Source: JBLNDG01 sp050261415
GTDB lineage: Bacteria; Bacillota; Clostridia; Lutisporales; Lutisporaceae
Assembly (NCBI GenBank): GCA_050261415.1
Contig: JBLNDG010000013.1
Span: forward strand, 1-41,541
DNA length: 41,541 nucleotides
Direction of reading: 5' to 3'
Part shown: piece after piece, positions 16,336 to 24,253 of the stretch
Position numbering within the stretch: the first letter of the stretch is position 1
How the letters are laid out: every line of letters begins with the position of its first letter
Notes under the pieces: generated by a model
The model's database searches: none
The model's input: the letters and a program-made list of their open reading frames with translations, nothing else
What the model was told of the DNA's origin: nothing
Made by a program: the position numbers and the translations under genes

Positions 16336-16671
16336 CTACTTTATCAAAGCTCTGATTGTATTAATAGTATCAAGGCTGAAGGTTATTACTCTCAGGGATT
16401 GCCCATTCACTTTAATAATGTTTGTATTTCGTGCCTCAAATCCGGGAGTAATTATCCACCGCAGCTTTCTATATACTGAGAGTAGTTTTTTCTCATTAAT
16501 ATTCGGATTTACTGCCTTGAGAACCATTTTGAAATTATATGGATAAACATTTATATACCGTCCCTTTTTTGTGGGTATGAGTATTCTCTCTTCAGGTCCT
16601 TTATCTTCCTGCATCCTTGATAAAATATCAATTGTATCTACCAATGCTTTTGCACATTCCATCAACTCCAT
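16336..16671 (-). CDS. Small putative DNA-binding protein, paralogue of 18247-18585
   Basis: This 111-residue hydrophilic protein has no signal or membrane segment. The central part (INVYPYNFKMVL...LLSVYRKLRWI) reads like a helical winged-helix-type fold, and the end is RVITFSLDTINTIRALIK. The layout aligns with the protein at 18247-18585 (shared pattern NI/NV-P-F-L...LSV-F/Y-K/R-L...NT...RVI...N-I-L). Its gene borders the hairpin region, where pCW3 has the oriT-binding wHTH protein TcpK, so a similar accessory role is suggested but not shown. The ATG at 16671 follows AGGTGGG; 16695 is the alternative. The TcpK comparison is positional only. Confidence 0.6.
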   Translation of the reverse strand: MELMECAKALVDTIDILSRMQEDKGPEERILIPTKKGRYINVYPYNFKMVLKAVNPNINEKKLLSVYRKLRWIITPGFEARNTNIIKVNGQSLRVITFSLDTINTIRALIK

Positions 16672-16694
16672 AAAAATCCCACCTATACAGCTCA

Positions 16695-18146
16695 TTAATC
16701 AACAAACTCAACCGGTGCTCTGCCGAAATATTTAAAATCAACATTTCGCACTCCGTGAGCAAACTGTTCATCATTCCCAAGTCTTGATACTATAACCTGT
16801 CCTTCCGGATGCCGACTATCCCGGTATCCATATCCTCCCGCATGGATAAATAGCGGTATGCCGTCAGCATCATCTCCTATATAGATGCCCACATGCAGAG
16901 CCAGCCCTCCATTTTCATAAGGATTTGCATAAAAGCCCAAATCTCCGATTCGGAGTTCTTCCACGTCAATAGGCTTACAAACCGCATACTGGGCTGCAGC
17001 ACCCCCACCGCCTGCCATGCCTGATAAAGTCTCTCCTATCAATTGATAGTAAACCCAATCAACAAATCCGCTGCAATCCAGTCCAAGAGGCAGTACCTTG
17101 CCTGAATTCCGATTGCCAGGTGCAGTTACCAAAGTTGGGTTTCCCCATTCCGGATTGGCACCAAAGTTTTCATATTTCCCACCCCAGAAATATGGCAGTC
17201 CAATTACCGATTCTGCTATTTCAACAAGATTTTCCCTTGTCCTTTCTGTGGACTTTATCTTAAGCGTTTTATAATAATCCATCTCAGGCAAGCTATAGAA
17301 GATTGTCTCAAAATCAAACAAATGATTTTTACCTGCATAGTCACTATACACATGATCTTTATTTTCATATGTATTGTAGAAGTTCAGTACAAAATTATAG
17401 CCTTCTTCAAGGGTATCCGGATCAAAGCCTTTTGAAGCAAGATATGATGCCAGGCGTTCCCCCTCCTGTCCGTATTGGCTAATATTGCTCACTTCTTCGT
17501 ATATGTATGTATATGTCCCTCCGGAGCCATCGCTTTCAATATCTTCTACCCACCGGTAATCGTACTTGGCCTGTGTCATTAATGTCTTGACCTCTACAAG
17601 AAGATATACATCAATGGATGTTTCATCTACAACTGTCTTCGTGTATGTCTCTCCTGTTTCTTCATCTACCTTTTCTACCTCATATTCATGAATTATTGTC
17701 CTATGGCTTTTTTTATAGTAAAAAAGAGGCTTTACCTCATCGGCAATAGCACTCATTTTTTCCTTGGTTTCCGGAGTATCCTCATATTCTGTTCCGGAGT
17801 TCATGAAGCAAGCCATTATAACACTATGCACCAGCGTCCATTTGTTTATATACTGCATATCGTTGCCATAGTAGTCGGCCAATTTGTTTAACAAAGTACC
17901 GTTGCAGTATGTACCTTTAATATTTGATTCATTCGTTATTTTAATTAGATAGTCCTTGATCAGCGGGTCCTGATCTTCGTAAAATGTTAAAGCGCCTTCC
18001 GAAGGCATGGCCACCATGGCTCCCATTATTAACGAAGAAAACAATACTATCAACAAAAAAGCGCCTAAGAAACCTGCAAGCAGCTTTATAATCATCCTAT
18101 ATTCGATTAGTATTAATATAAGACTTCTCTTTTTCCTTTTTCTCAT
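16695..18146 (-). CDS. Membrane-anchored NlpC/P60 cell-wall hydrolase of the conjugation system
   Basis: This 483-residue protein has a basic cytoplasmic N-terminus, one transmembrane segment (about residues 22-46), and a long extracellular region. A C-terminal NlpC/P60 domain (about residues 305-480) carries catalytic C358 (LGLDCSGFVDWVYY), H418 (LALHVGIYIG) and probable third residue H435 (FIHAGG). It cuts peptidoglycan peptides and would open the wall for the transfer channel, like Tn916 Orf14 or pCW3 TcpG/TcpI. The usual lysozyme-like domain is not obvious; residues 80-190 may be a diverged version. It starts after a GAAGGTGAAAC site and lies upstream of the tcp-like genes. Confidence 0.85.
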   Translation of the reverse strand: MRKRKKRSLILILIEYRMIIKLLAGFLGAFLLIVLFSSLIMGAMVAMPSEGALTFYEDQDPLIKDYLIKITNESNIKGTYCNGTLLNKLADYYGNDMQYINKWTLVHSVIMACFMNSGTEYEDTPETKEKMSAIADEVKPLFYYKKSHRTIIHEYEVEKVDEETGETYTKTVVDETSIDVYLLVEVKTLMTQAKYDYRWVEDIESDGSGGTYTYIYEEVSNISQYGQEGERLASYLASKGFDPDTLEEGYNFVLNFYNTYENKDHVYSDYAGKNHLFDFETIFYSLPEMDYYKTLKIKSTERTRENLVEIAESVIGLPYFWGGKYENFGANPEWGNPTLVTAPGNRNSGKVLPLGLDCSGFVDWVYYQLIGETLSGMAGGGGAAAQYAVCKPIDVEELRIGDLGFYANPYENGGLALHVGIYIGDDADGIPLFIHAGGYGYRDSRHPEGQVIVSRLGNDEQFAHGVRNVDFKYFGRAPVEFVD

Positions 18147-18246
18147 GTTTCACCTTCAATTCCATTAACATTTGCAAAAAATAAAAAAAGGCACAGATCG
18201 TCCCTTGTAAAATTTCCTACCTTTTTGTCATGGATTGATTAGAATC

Positions 18247-18585
18247 TTAATTTTTTAGCTCTTTTATCATATTGAATACTTCATAATCTACTGCTATTAC
18301 CCTTTCGGCCTTATGCCCAGTCCACTGCACAGAAGTATTTACTTTGGAATCTGCCTTAATAAGCTTCAATCTTTTAAATACACTCAGGCAGTCCTGAACA
18401 TTGTCAGTTTGGTTTTCCGCCAGGGCTTGCCTGAATACTGCCGGTTTTATATTAAGTAATGTTTCATCCGGGTTAATATAATAAACTTCACCATAATCAT
18501 CAGACAGAATACGCTCAACTGTTGTAATGAAAATATCTATATATTGAATCAGTTTATTATATGAATCTAAACCTACACCACCCAT
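18247..18585 (-). CDS. Small putative DNA-binding protein, paralogue of 16336-16671
   Basis: This 112-residue cytoplasmic protein is predicted mostly helical with a beta-rich end (HKAERVIAVDYEVFNMIKELKN). It aligns along its C-terminal two thirds with the protein at 16336-16671 (NIKPAVFRQAL / NVYPYNFKMVL; LSVFKRLKLI / LSVYRKLRWI; RVIAVDYEVFNMI / RVITFSLDTINTI). It has no recognised Pfam motif. The ATG at 18585 is chosen because AGGTGG lies seven bases before it. A possible role is regulation of, or accessory binding in, transfer. Confidence 0.6.
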   Translation of the reverse strand: MGGVGLDSYNKLIQYIDIFITTVERILSDDYGEVYYINPDETLLNIKPAVFRQALAENQTDNVQDCLSVFKRLKLIKADSKVNTSVQWTGHKAERVIAVDYEVFNMIKELKN

Positions 18586-18707
18586 CAGCATTCCACCTTT
18601 TGCCATGTAATTAACATCTAAAACTTTACATCGTCATGCACCATCATTATATGAATATTATAACATATTTTAAAAATAATTCAATATATGTAATTAACTT
18701 CTTTATA

Positions 18708-20516
18708 TTATGCTTCCTCTCTTATTACCCGGATGCAATCAGCTATAAACCTTTCAACCATTGACATGAATTCCATCTTATCCATTTTTCCAGCTTCAAT
18801 TTGCTCCAGCATCATTTCCCATATTGCCGTCAACTCGACAGACTTAAGAGGCTCTATATTAATCGATTCAATTAACCTTTTTCCTTGCTCTGTAGCAATA
18901 ATACTCTTGCCTACCCTTCTCAGATATCCTCTTTTTAATAATGTTTCAATGATTGTCGCCCTTGTAGCCTCAGTACCTATCCCATGCCCTTTAATAGCAT
19001 TTTGCAACTGCTTGTCCGATATAAGGAAGTGTGGATTTTCCATTATTGAGAGTATATCAGCCTCAGAATAATTCTGAGGTGGTTTTGTAGTTTTCTCGTG
19101 AAGTTCGTAGTTTACTAATGCCACTTCAGATCCTTCCTCCAATGTAGGTATTAAGTCCTCAACTTCGTTTGAAGCCTCTTGGTAAACCTGTCTCCAGCCT
19201 TTATCTACAACCCTTATGCCATTTGTAATAAAGCACTCTTCGTTAACCTTTGTTAGAACCCTTACACTGTCATATACATAGGCAGGAAAGAAATTAGAAA
19301 GCAGGTTCAGGACCACTTCTTCAAAAAGCAGCTTTTCATATTCGCCGAGCATATGGTATACATTAGAAATTGAATTATTCATAATCGGCATAATAGCTGT
19401 ATGATCGCTGGCTTCCCGATCATTAACAATACTTGAGGGAATCATAACCGAACCTTTACCAAGTATTTTCCTGACTATACTTTCAAATCTGCCAAATGAT
19501 AGTATATTTAGCAGTGATTCCAATCCTTTTGCCATATCAGAGGTAATGCTCCTGGAGGAAGTACGCGGATATGATAGGATCTTAGCTTCATACAGCTTCT
19601 GTGCAATATCAAGCGTTTGTTGGGCTGTCAAGCCATATTTCTTTGACATAACCCTTTGCAGGTTTGTCAGGTTAAATAACCTTGGTGGGTTAACTTTCCT
19701 GCGTTCTATTGATATTTCAGCTATGCTGCCTTTGGCATTTTTAATCCTTTCTATGATCTCCTCTGCCAATAATTTGCTTTTTATCTTCGAGGATTCACTT
19801 TGCTTGTCAAACCACAATCCGTTATATGTCACATCTTCTTGAATAAAAGTTCCCTTTACTTCCCAGTATTGTTCAGGCACAAAGCCGTCAATTTCCTTTT
19901 CTCTCTCATATATCAGCGTAAGGATAGGTGTCTGGCATCTGCCAATATGCATAGGTTTACCACTCCCATATATCTTTGATAGACTATATGCCCGAGTCAA
20001 ATTGATCCCAAGCAGCCAATCTGACTCCGACCTGGCTTTTGCTGATTTATAAATATTATCATATTCGCTTAGTGGTTTGGCTTCGGAGATAGCTTTCAGC
20101 AATTCCGTATCCGTCATCCCGCGCAGCCATATCCTTTTAACCGGCTTATTAGATTTGATTTTATCTAGTATCTGTCTGCCTATCAGTTCTCCCTCACGGC
20201 CTGCATCAGTTGCCAGATAAATCAGCGATACATCATTTCTCATTATCTGATTCTTAATTGTTCTAAACTGGATGCTGTTGGTCAATTTCAAATCAAAAGA
20301 GGCAGGTATTATAGGCAAATCATCCAATCTCCAATAAGAGTACTTTTGGTCGTACTCCTCAGGCTCCATAAGCCGGAACAGGTGTCCTACCGCCCATACA
20401 ATAACAAATCCACTGCTTTCAAACCATCTGCATTTTCCCTGTACAACGGATTTTGCTCCAAGCACACCGGCAAATTCAGATGCAACACTGTATTTTTCAG
20501 TCAATATCAGTTTCAT
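18708..20516 (-). CDS. topB: DNA topoisomerase III (TopB-type)
   Basis: The 602-residue type IA topoisomerase relaxes and decatenates DNA, which helps plasmid replication and segregation. Motifs include the N-terminal Toprim start MKLILTEKYSVASEF, the Toprim box ATDAGREGELI (about residues 102-112), and catalytic Tyr316 in ILSYPRTSSR. The sequences GIGTEATRATIIETLLKRGYL and EQGKRLIE lie near the end. There is no zinc-ribbon tail, as is usual for mobile-element TopB. The second ATG (20516) is chosen because GGAGG precedes it by eight bases. It overlaps the stop region of the replication gene by only a few bases. Confidence 0.93.
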   Translation of the reverse strand: MKLILTEKYSVASEFAGVLGAKSVVQGKCRWFESSGFVIVWAVGHLFRLMEPEEYDQKYSYWRLDDLPIIPASFDLKLTNSIQFRTIKNQIMRNDVSLIYLATDAGREGELIGRQILDKIKSNKPVKRIWLRGMTDTELLKAISEAKPLSEYDNIYKSAKARSESDWLLGINLTRAYSLSKIYGSGKPMHIGRCQTPILTLIYEREKEIDGFVPEQYWEVKGTFIQEDVTYNGLWFDKQSESSKIKSKLLAEEIIERIKNAKGSIAEISIERRKVNPPRLFNLTNLQRVMSKKYGLTAQQTLDIAQKLYEAKILSYPRTSSRSITSDMAKGLESLLNILSFGRFESIVRKILGKGSVMIPSSIVNDREASDHTAIMPIMNNSISNVYHMLGEYEKLLFEEVVLNLLSNFFPAYVYDSVRVLTKVNEECFITNGIRVVDKGWRQVYQEASNEVEDLIPTLEEGSEVALVNYELHEKTTKPPQNYSEADILSIMENPHFLISDKQLQNAIKGHGIGTEATRATIIETLLKRGYLRRVGKSIIATEQGKRLIESINIEPLKSVELTAIWEMMLEQIEAGKMDKMEFMSMVERFIADCIRVIREEA

Positions 20517-20521
20517 ACTTT

Positions 20522-21634
20522 TCATCCTCCTTGCGATTTCGAAATAGAGGTTCCATACTCTAAGGATTTTTCCGGCATACTTCCAAACATATTCCTATTA
20601 TTCCCATCCAGCGCTAATCGGGACAAATATTCATCAGACAGCAGTGAAGTCGTATACTCGGATATGGCGTTAAAAATGCAGCTCTGCAGATAATTCGTAG
20701 GATTGCCGATTTTGGTTCCGTACGCAGCAGCCCTTTGCATTTTTTGCACAGCAAATTCAATCATTTCGCCGTTTAGTTTCTTCATCCTTTCTCTTACAAC
20801 TTCCAAAGGCAGTTTAAGATTATTCCGGGCAAACTCGCCGTTAAAATATAAATTCTGTAATGCCATTGCAATTGCATTGGCCATATCCTTGTCAAAGTAA
20901 ACCTCTAAGCTGCAATTATTTATTATTTTGCTGATGCAATTGATGTCAGCTTGTTTGATGTTTCTATCAGCAAAATCATTCACTGCAGGTTGCTGATCTG
21001 ATATGCTGTGAGTAGGTGTTCCGTCATTCAATCTGTCAGTCTCATCTTTACGGGCAGACTGACAGACAGACTGACTGTTAGTCTCTGTAGTAATCTCTGT
21101 AGTAGTCTCTGGTATTGGTCCCCCCAAATTGTCTAAATGGATTAGACAACTTGACCAAATGGATTGGTCATTTTGACTAAATGGAACATACATTTTTGTA
21201 TCTTCGATTTGGTCATTTTGACCAGATGGAAATTCAGTTTCATTTTTATATGTTTCTGATAAACAATCAGCTATTTCTTCATCGCTTGATACATTGCAAA
21301 GATAATCATCAACTAGATTTGTCAAAACATCATAATCGATACTGTACCATAATGTCTTGTCAACCTTACTGCGGTTGTAATTTGCTACAAGTACGATGCC
21401 AGTTTGAATAAGATTTTTAAATGTTCTATCTACTGTCTTCAAGCTCCAAAAGAAAAGCTGCTTATGCCAATCTGCCATAGTATTATATACCCATTTACGT
21501 CCATCTTTAACAAAGTCAGTCTTGTTAAGCCAGTAATGAAGCTGCTGAACTACAATTGCTTCATTAAGCCCTATTGCCGCAGCAAGTGAAGGCTGAATAA
21601 CCAAAGGGTTTTCGTCCAATAGAAGCTTCGCCAT
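20522..21634 (-). CDS. Putative replication initiator with internal iterons
   Basis: The 370-residue protein has an N-terminal winged-helix region (about residues 1-105: LLLDENPLVIQPSLAAAIGLNEAIVVQQLHYWL ... WSLKTVDRTFKNLIQTGIV) like RepA_N-type and phage replisome-organiser proteins. A low-complexity linker (about 110-225; TTTEITTETN, QNDQ repeats) leads to a C-terminal helical domain. Such initiators bind iterons that often lie inside their own gene, as in RepA_N plasmids and lambda O. Here the linker DNA holds five 22-bp iterons (21131-21241). It is followed by topB. The replication role is an inference. Confidence 0.7.
   Translation of the reverse strand: MAKLLLDENPLVIQPSLAAAIGLNEAIVVQQLHYWLNKTDFVKDGRKWVYNTMADWHKQLFFWSLKTVDRTFKNLIQTGIVLVANYNRSKVDKTLWYSIDYDVLTNLVDDYLCNVSSDEEIADCLSETYKNETEFPSGQNDQIEDTKMYVPFSQNDQSIWSSCLIHLDNLGGPIPETTTEITTETNSQSVCQSARKDETDRLNDGTPTHSISDQQPAVNDFADRNIKQADINCISKIINNCSLEVYFDKDMANAIAMALQNLYFNGEFARNNLKLPLEVVRERMKKLNGEMIEFAVQKMQRAAAYGTKIGNPTNYLQSCIFNAISEYTTSLLSDEYLSRLALDGNNRNMFGSMPEKSLEYGTSISKSQGG
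21131..21241. repeat. Five tandem 22-bp iterons inside the initiator gene (candidate origin)
   Basis: Units start at 21131, 21153, 21175, 21197 (degenerate, 23 bp) and 21220. The shared core is GACYAAATGGA, and the second half is TTGGTCATTTT in units 2 and 4. The first two units contain palindromes (GTCTAA-N5-TTAGAC and GACCAA-N5-TTGGTC). The 22-bp period is not a multiple of three, so the repeat is at DNA level, not protein level. An AT-rich stretch follows at 21241-21270. Next to it, 12-bp CTCTGTAGTA repeats at 21081-21110 encode the TTE-rich linker. Confidence 0.75.
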
Positions 21635-21647
21635 ATTTTCCCCTCCT

Positions 21648-22061
21648 TTACAAGAAAATCACGTTCAGTGTATATCCTTTATCAACCAAGGCTTTTTCCA
21701 AAGCATTGAAATTTACCCGGTACATTCTGGTTTTCTCAAATTTATATTCATCACTGCATTTTTCTTCTACAAAGTTCTTTTCAATAAGTGCGCTCAGTTT
21801 TTTTCGAATCGTCTGCACTGAATCAATTATCATAATCTCTTTTGCAATATCCTCAGCCCTTTTATAAAACCAACCTTTAGTTAAAGTCATAGTAATATTT
21901 TTACCGATTGAATCTGCTCTTTTTCTCTCAGCCATAATTAACTCATCAAGTCTTATAGATATTAAAGTTTCATTTACCAGACAATTCAATATTAATGCTT
22001 CAGTTGCATCATCAGTTATTGCTATCAGTTCTTCTTTTATTACCGCTCTTTTCGGTTTCAT
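21648..22061 (-). CDS. Winged-helix-like DNA-binding protein of the replication module
   Basis: This 137-residue cytoplasmic protein has the helix pattern RAEDIAKEIMIIDSVQTIRKKLSALIEKNFVEEKCS (about residues 68-105). It fits a winged-helix domain of the kind found at the N-terminus of plasmid and phage replication proteins. The charged N-terminus (MKPKRAVIKEELIAITDDATEALILNCLV) resembles the start of the initiator at 20522-21634, so it could be a paralogue or partner. It ends 14 bp before the initiator start. Function is not established. The ATG at 22061 follows GAGGTGG. Confidence 0.55.
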   Translation of the reverse strand: MKPKRAVIKEELIAITDDATEALILNCLVNETLISIRLDELIMAERKRADSIGKNITMTLTKGWFYKRAEDIAKEIMIIDSVQTIRKKLSALIEKNFVEEKCSDEYKFEKTRMYRVNFNALEKALVDKGYTLNVIFL

Positions 22062-22089
22062 CTTACCACCTCACCTCAGAACTCATAAT

Positions 22090-22123
22090 AAAAAACATAT
22101 AACCCACCCTCAGAGAGAGTGGG
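22090..22123 (-). terminator. Probable terminator after the parA/RHH genes
   Basis: CCCAC...GTGGG arms (22103-22107 and 22119-22123), with further pairing inside, form a hairpin followed on the minus strand after some seven bases by TTTTTTATTATG. The tail is a bit distant, so confidence is limited. Confidence 0.4.
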
Positions 22124-22137
22124 CAAAAATCATAATA

Positions 22138-22200
22138 TGTTTACAAATTTACGTGTAAATAAGTTTATTTGTAAACAAAATTACTTGTTTACTTATTTAC
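22138..22200. repeat. TTTAC/GTAAA repeats at 8-bp spacing (candidate parS or operator)
   Basis: TTTAC occurs at 22140, 22148, 22188 and 22196, and GTAAA at 22155 and 22171. Many steps are exact 8-bp or 16-bp intervals. TTTACGTGTAAA (22148-22159) is a palindrome, and TGTTTAC/GTAAACA (22138-22144, 22171-22177) form an inverted pair. Similar GTAAA sites lie upstream of parA at 23181 and 23197. Ribbon-helix-helix partition proteins bind such short phased repeats, so this is a candidate centromere or operator. Confidence 0.55.
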
Positions 22201-22485
22201 ACGCATACTTATTTTTTTCTGTTTTGCAAGCTCGATATATCTATCAGGGATATATTGCATTAATGCGTTCATAACAATTTCGTATTTCGACATATCTTCA
22301 TAGAATGCCATTTGATCTATAGCTTCAATATACAGGTTTGTTATGTAATATGTCTGTCTCCTTAATTTATCACTATCAGAATCTTCCAGAGATGACTTGG
22401 AAATCTGATCTGATAATTTTGCATCCTTTGCACCCAATATAAATGAATCCAGACTACTACTGTCAATATTTGGCTTCCTCTGCAT
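22189..22485 (-). CDS. Ribbon-helix-helix-like partition partner of ParA
   Basis: This 98-residue protein has an acidic, probably unstructured N-terminus (to about residue 40) and a C-terminal RHH-like segment (RRQTYYITNLYIEAIDQMAFYEDMSKYEIVMNALMQYIPDRYIELAKQKK). That is the layout of small centromere-binding proteins (ParG, omega, CopG) coded after ParA. It starts after AAGGAGGTTGCGGA, 17 bp downstream of parA, so the two form one operon. It probably binds the TTTAC/GTAAA repeats that flank the pair. Confidence 0.7.
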   Translation of the reverse strand: MQRKPNIDSSSLDSFILGAKDAKLSDQISKSSLEDSDSDKLRRQTYYITNLYIEAIDQMAFYEDMSKYEIVMNALMQYIPDRYIELAKQKKISMRVNK

Positions 22486-22502
22486 TCCGCAACCTCCTTA
22501 TG

Positions 22503-23147
22503 CTAAAGTCCAAGAATCCCCTTGATTTCGCTGTATAAACTGCTTATTTCGTCTGCGGCTTTACCTTTTGGCTGGTACTCTATGACTCCCATGCCCTGGC
22601 TTATAGATTTTTTATAGTCTACTCTGGAATAAAGAACAGTGTTTATCAGTTTTATGTCACTTTCAGCTGCCAACTCTTCCAAGGCTTCTCTTGCTTCTTT
22701 AGAAACTGTAGTATTTTGTATTGTCTGATTGAAAACAGCATAGGCTTGAATATCTACATAAATTCTTGCCTCCTTCAGCACTTTAAAGGTATCCTCTGCC
22801 GCCCAAATATCATACTGGGAAGGAAGTACCGGTATTAAGAGAATGCCTTTCGAGGCTGCCGTAACAGCAGACCTGAATAAAGTATTATCCCGTCCGCCTG
22901 CATCTACAATTACTACATCAAAATTACTGAAATCATTAATATCTTTGTGTATTGTAGGCTGTGTTATTGATACGGCTTTTATATCGTCGGACTGACGTAT
23001 GGCTCTGAATGATAGTGAACTACCCTGCGGATCAGCATCAATCAATAGAGCCCTCTTGCCGTCAAAAACTGCATTTACAGCAAGATTACACGCTATAGTG
23101 CTTTTCCCCACTCCACCCTTTTGATTTACTACCGAAATAACTTTCAT
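22503..23147 (-). CDS. parA: ParA/Soj-type plasmid partition ATPase
   Basis: This 214-residue Walker-type ATPase segregates plasmid copies. The deviant Walker A is QKGGVGKST (residues 9-17), followed by LLIDADPQGS (A' box) and VVIVDAGG (Walker B region). The ParA signature ends with PKGKAADEISSLYSEI. Its short length and lack of an N-terminal HTH domain put it in the small type Ib-like class that pairs with an RHH protein, here the next gene. It starts after GGGAGG. This gene shows the element has its own maintenance system. Confidence 0.92.
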   Translation of the reverse strand: MKVISVVNQKGGVGKSTIACNLAVNAVFDGKRALLIDADPQGSSLSFRAIRQSDDIKAVSITQPTIHKDINDFSNFDVVIVDAGGRDNTLFRSAVTAASKGILLIPVLPSQYDIWAAEDTFKVLKEARIYVDIQAYAVFNQTIQNTTVSKEAREALEELAAESDIKLINTVLYSRVDYKKSISQGMGVIEYQPKGKAADEISSLYSEIKGILGL

Positions 23148-23177
23148 TACATAACCTCCCTTTTATTGGTTCAGTTT

Positions 23178-23201
23178 CATGTAAACATGTTGATAAGTAA
23201 A
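23178..23201. promoter_or_regulatory. Palindrome and GTAAA repeats upstream of parA
   Basis: CATGTAAACATG (23178-23189) is a palindrome with 5-bp arms. GTAAA occurs at 23181 and again at 23197, 16 bp apart, the same motif and phasing as at 22138-22200. This is a likely autoregulatory operator of the parA cassette. Confidence 0.5.
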
Positions 23202-23238
23202 TAAATAAACATGAAAACATATTTCCTTGAAAACCTAT

Positions 23239-23790
23239 TTACATTGCGGATATTGCGACAAAAATACTAATTAGCACAGCTGACGCTTCAATCAGTTTCC
23301 CGAATTCACTGTTCATGGAGAAATGAACAGGAAACCTGAAGCGTACAGTTAGAGGCCATAATAACTGAAGGCCCTTCACATTAACCATGTCACATACCAA
23401 GTGTGACAAGTATGCTATTGCAAATCCTACGAAAACGTGCCTATATTCCATAAAAGGAATAGAAAAAAGAAAAACAGCAATTATGCTGTGTGTAAAACCT
23501 CTGTGACTGGATATATATATCAGCAAAACAACTATGGCAGGCAGTAATAGCTTAATATCTCCGGCATTATATGCATAATACATAATGAAGCAAGAAGACA
23601 GTAAATAGATTAGCTTTTTGTAATGCAACGGTACAAATGAATTTATCATACTATCATCTTCATCAACATCGGCTAAAACGCTGCCTACCAAAGATGCTGC
23701 CAAAGGAGCTGCACCATAGTTTATATTAAGCTGTCGGAAAGCTGCAAAAGCAAGAGAAGTTCCTATAATTGCATGAGATATACCTTTCAT
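23239..23790 (-). CDS. YdjM/DUF457-like membrane-bound metal-dependent hydrolase
   Basis: This roughly 183-residue integral membrane protein has about four to five hydrophobic segments and the family pattern of polar residues: MKGISHAIIGTSLAFA at the start, GSVLADVDEDDS, SHRGFTHSI and YLSHLVCDMVNVKGLQLLWP. Those His/Asp groups would bind a metal. Homologues occur in the chromosome and on plasmids; their substrate is unknown. The ATG at 23790 is preferred over 23799 because AGGTG lies six bases upstream. It follows a tiny Cys-rich gene by 18 bp. Confidence 0.75.
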   Translation of the reverse strand: MKGISHAIIGTSLAFAAFRQLNINYGAAPLAASLVGSVLADVDEDDSMINSFVPLHYKKLIYLLSSCFIMYYAYNAGDIKLLLPAIVVLLIYISSHRGFTHSIIAVFLFSIPFMEYRHVFVGFAIAYLSHLVCDMVNVKGLQLLWPLTVRFRFPVHFSMNSEFGKLIEASAVLISIFVAISAM

Positions 23791-23808
23791 TAAAAACACC
23801 TACTTCCC

Positions 23809-23985
23809 TTAAGGTGCATCAGGCAGAATAATCTGAGCATCTATCGGCTCCTTAAACTTAGGTATACATTTACCGCCTAAGTGTTTGCATTTCTTCCCGT
23901 TTCGTATGATGCACTTCCTATAATACCTGCAATTAAGAAAACACTCGATTCTGTTCTCATGCATATTGATTTTTTTACTTTTCAC
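23809..23985 (-). CDS. Small cysteine-rich protein (58 residues)
   Basis: A GTG at 23985 lies six bases after GGAGGTG and opens a frame of 58 codons ending at 23809. The translation is basic with five cysteines (C15, C19, C25, C33, C40) in IECFLNCRYYRKC...KKCKHLGGKC, and a His at 36. That is enough for a small zinc- or disulfide-bound fold. It sits between two genes on the same strand with gaps of 18 and 28 bp. There is no recognised family and no signal peptide. The start is not ATG, so it is easily missed. Confidence 0.6.
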   Translation of the reverse strand: MKSKKINMHENRIECFLNCRYYRKCIIRNGKKCKHLGGKCIPKFKEPIDAQIILPDAP

Positions 23986-24013
23986 TTACTACACCTCCAC
24001 TTAATTTGTTTGA

Positions 24014-24253
24014 TTACTTAAAAGTAAGTTTCTGCAATGAAAGATTACCAAATAGAATCTCTCTCACAATGTGATCTTTTATGTAAAAATCAGGAAGACT
24101 GTCTTGTTTATGTGGTTTTTTTAAGAAATATAGCGACTCACTTATATCTGTAACCTCTGCATATAAAACTCCGTCTTTGTAAAGCTTATCTCCTATTTCA
24201 ATTGAAATATCATCTATGCAAATTTGCTCACATTTCTGATTCCCGCTGTCCAA
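24014..24253 (-). CDS. Hypothetical small protein
   Basis: The protein is about 79 residues, hydrophilic, with a beta-rich pattern (DISIEIGDKLYKDGVLYAEVTDISESLYFLKK) and no membrane or signal segment. The start is taken as the TTG at 24253 because GGGAGGTG sits just before it. The ATG at 24268 is part of that ribosome-binding site and is less likely. Spacing to the Cys-rich gene (28 bp) suggests one transcript. No family was recognised. Confidence 0.5.
   Translation of the reverse strand: MDSGNQKCEQICIDDISIEIGDKLYKDGVLYAEVTDISESLYFLKKPHKQDSLPDFYIKDHIVREILFGNLSLQKLTFK

Noticed and set aside
21081..21110. CTCTGTAGTA repeats as further iterons
   Set aside because: Their 12-bp period keeps the reading frame and encodes Thr/Glu repeats of the linker, so protein-level repetition explains them.
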